Shown piece after piece: positions 4,546-5,075 of a DNA stretch of 5,075 nt; positions within the stretch are counted from its first letter, which is position 1; each line of letters begins with the position of its first letter. The position numbers and the translations under genes were made by a program. Origin of the DNA: Clostridia bacterium (GTDB taxonomy: Bacteria > Bacillota > Clostridia > Oscillospirales > Acutalibacteraceae); contig CAAFIS010000285.1 in NCBI GenBank assembly GCA_900763035.1, positions 1-5,075 on the forward strand, read 5' to 3'. The notes under the pieces are model-generated. The model ran no database searches and had not been told where the DNA came from. It saw only the letters and a program-made list of their open reading frames with translations.

Positions 4546-5075
4546 ACATCACCGTTTATTTGGGGGCGAGCACGGGCAGTGATCCGTCGCTGCGCACGGC
4601 TGTACGTGAGCTCGGTGCGTGGATCGGATCGAATGGCGATACGCTGGTGTACGGCGGGTCGAAGACCGGCCTGATGGGCGAGCTTGCCCAAAGCGTGCTG
4701 GCGGCCGGCGGAAAGGTGATCGGGGTCGAGCCGCAGTTCTTTATGGACGAGGGACTGCAGTATGACGGCCTGACCGAACTGATCGTTACCCGCGACATGG
4801 CACAGCGCAAAGCCGAGATGATCCGGCGCGGCGATGCGTTCATCGCCTTTCCGGGCGGGACGGGAACGCTCGAGGAGATCGCGGAGGTCATGTCGAAGGT
4901 GTCGCTCGGACAGCTGGATGCGCCGTGTATCCTGTACGATCTGAGCGGCTATTATAACGGCCTGAGGGTGCTGCTGTCCCACATGATCGAAACGGGTCTG
5001 TCCTCCGAAAAACGGCAGGAAGGCATCTTTTTCGCCAAGGATCTGGCCGAGATCCGGCAGCTGCTGCAAGGCGGC
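4542..5075 (+). CDS. LOG-family protein (nucleoside 5'-monophosphate phosphoribohydrolase type), 3' end outside window
   Basis: LOG proteins have a Rossmann-like fold and cleave the N-glycosidic bond of nucleoside 5'-monophosphates (cytokinin ribotides in plants, AMP in several bacterial members), giving base and ribose 5-phosphate. Older annotation calls them lysine decarboxylases, which is incorrect. In the 178 residues visible, the family motifs are intact: YGGSKTGLMG at 37-46, MAQRKAEM at 86-93 with the Arg-Lys pair R89-K90, and PGGTGTLEE at 104-112 (phosphate and ribose binding, catalytic Glu). Typical members are about 180-195 residues, so only a few codons are missing. There is no signal peptide or membrane segment. 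Translation begins at GTG after a strong AAGGAGG. It likely shares a transcript with the metallophosphoesterase. The physiological substrate cannot be told from sequence. Confidence 0.92.
   Translation, partial: MNITVYLGASTGSDPSLRTAVRELGAWIGSNGDTLVYGGSKTGLMGELAQSVLAAGGKVIGVEPQFFMDEGLQYDGLTELIVTRDMAQRKAEMIRRGDAFIAFPGGTGTLEEIAEVMSKVSLGQLDAPCILYDLSGYYNGLRVLLSHMIETGLSSEKRQEGIFFAKDLAEIRQLLQGG

Noticed and set aside
3705..5069. Long minus-strand open frame opposite the metallophosphoesterase and LOG genes
   Set aside because: No family motifs and the composition of a mirror frame. Both plus-strand genes here have full motif sets and strong ribosome sites.
1..5075. High density of GATC sites, roughly 70 counted by eye
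   Set aside because: Only moderately above what base composition gives. Frequent ATC isoleucine and GAT aspartate codons in GC-rich genes explain it, with no clustering that suggests an origin.

Overview
This is a GC-rich bacterial window with compact gene packing, strong AGGAGG-type ribosome binding sites and short gene-to-gene spacing. A peptidase S11 (penicillin-binding-protein-like) protein with a C-terminal membrane anchor, a Firmicutes-style metallophosphoesterase and a LOG-family protein together suggest a high-GC Clostridia member (Oscillospiraceae-like, possibly gut-derived). That taxonomic guess is inference from gene style only.

Layout. Positions 1-79 (+) hold the last 25 codons of an unrecognised gene that enters from the left. 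It converges on a three-gene minus-strand operon across a 64-bp spacer holding weak hairpins. Read in its own direction, the operon runs: a peptidase S11 / D-alanyl-D-alanine carboxypeptidase family protein (3640 to 2201), the 16S rRNA dimethyltransferase RsmA/KsgA (2174 to 1308), and a class I cysteine desulfurase (1304 to 144). The genes are 26 and 3 bp apart. A 166-bp divergent intergenic region (3641-3806) contains promoter-like sequences for both directions and a perfect 18-bp palindrome between them. On the plus strand follow a metallophosphoesterase (3807-4505), a possible 8-codon mini-ORF (4519-4545), and a LOG-family nucleotide phosphoribohydrolase (4542 to the window edge, 3' end missing).

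How they fit together. The minus operon combines cell-wall, ribosome-maturation and sulfur-mobilising functions, a housekeeping set with no obvious shared pathway. The plus pair is a predicted phosphoesterase followed by a predicted nucleotide-cleaving enzyme, so nucleotide salvage or nucleotide-signal processing is possible but unproven.

The most notable observations are altered active sites in two proteins encoded back to back. The S11 protein has changes in all three penicillin-binding motifs (SxxK to SMIR, SxN to SAS, KTG to RTG) and is probably a non-catalytic wall-binding protein. The metallophosphoesterase keeps the predicted ligands of one metal but has lost two predicted ligands of the other (GNHE to GRHE, GHxH to GSLH). 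Other items worth a look are the palindrome between overlapping divergent promoters, tandem hairpins at the start of the S11 gene, and the mini-ORF whose stop overlaps the start of the LOG gene. I saw no RNA gene, CRISPR array, insertion sequence or clear sign of recent transfer.
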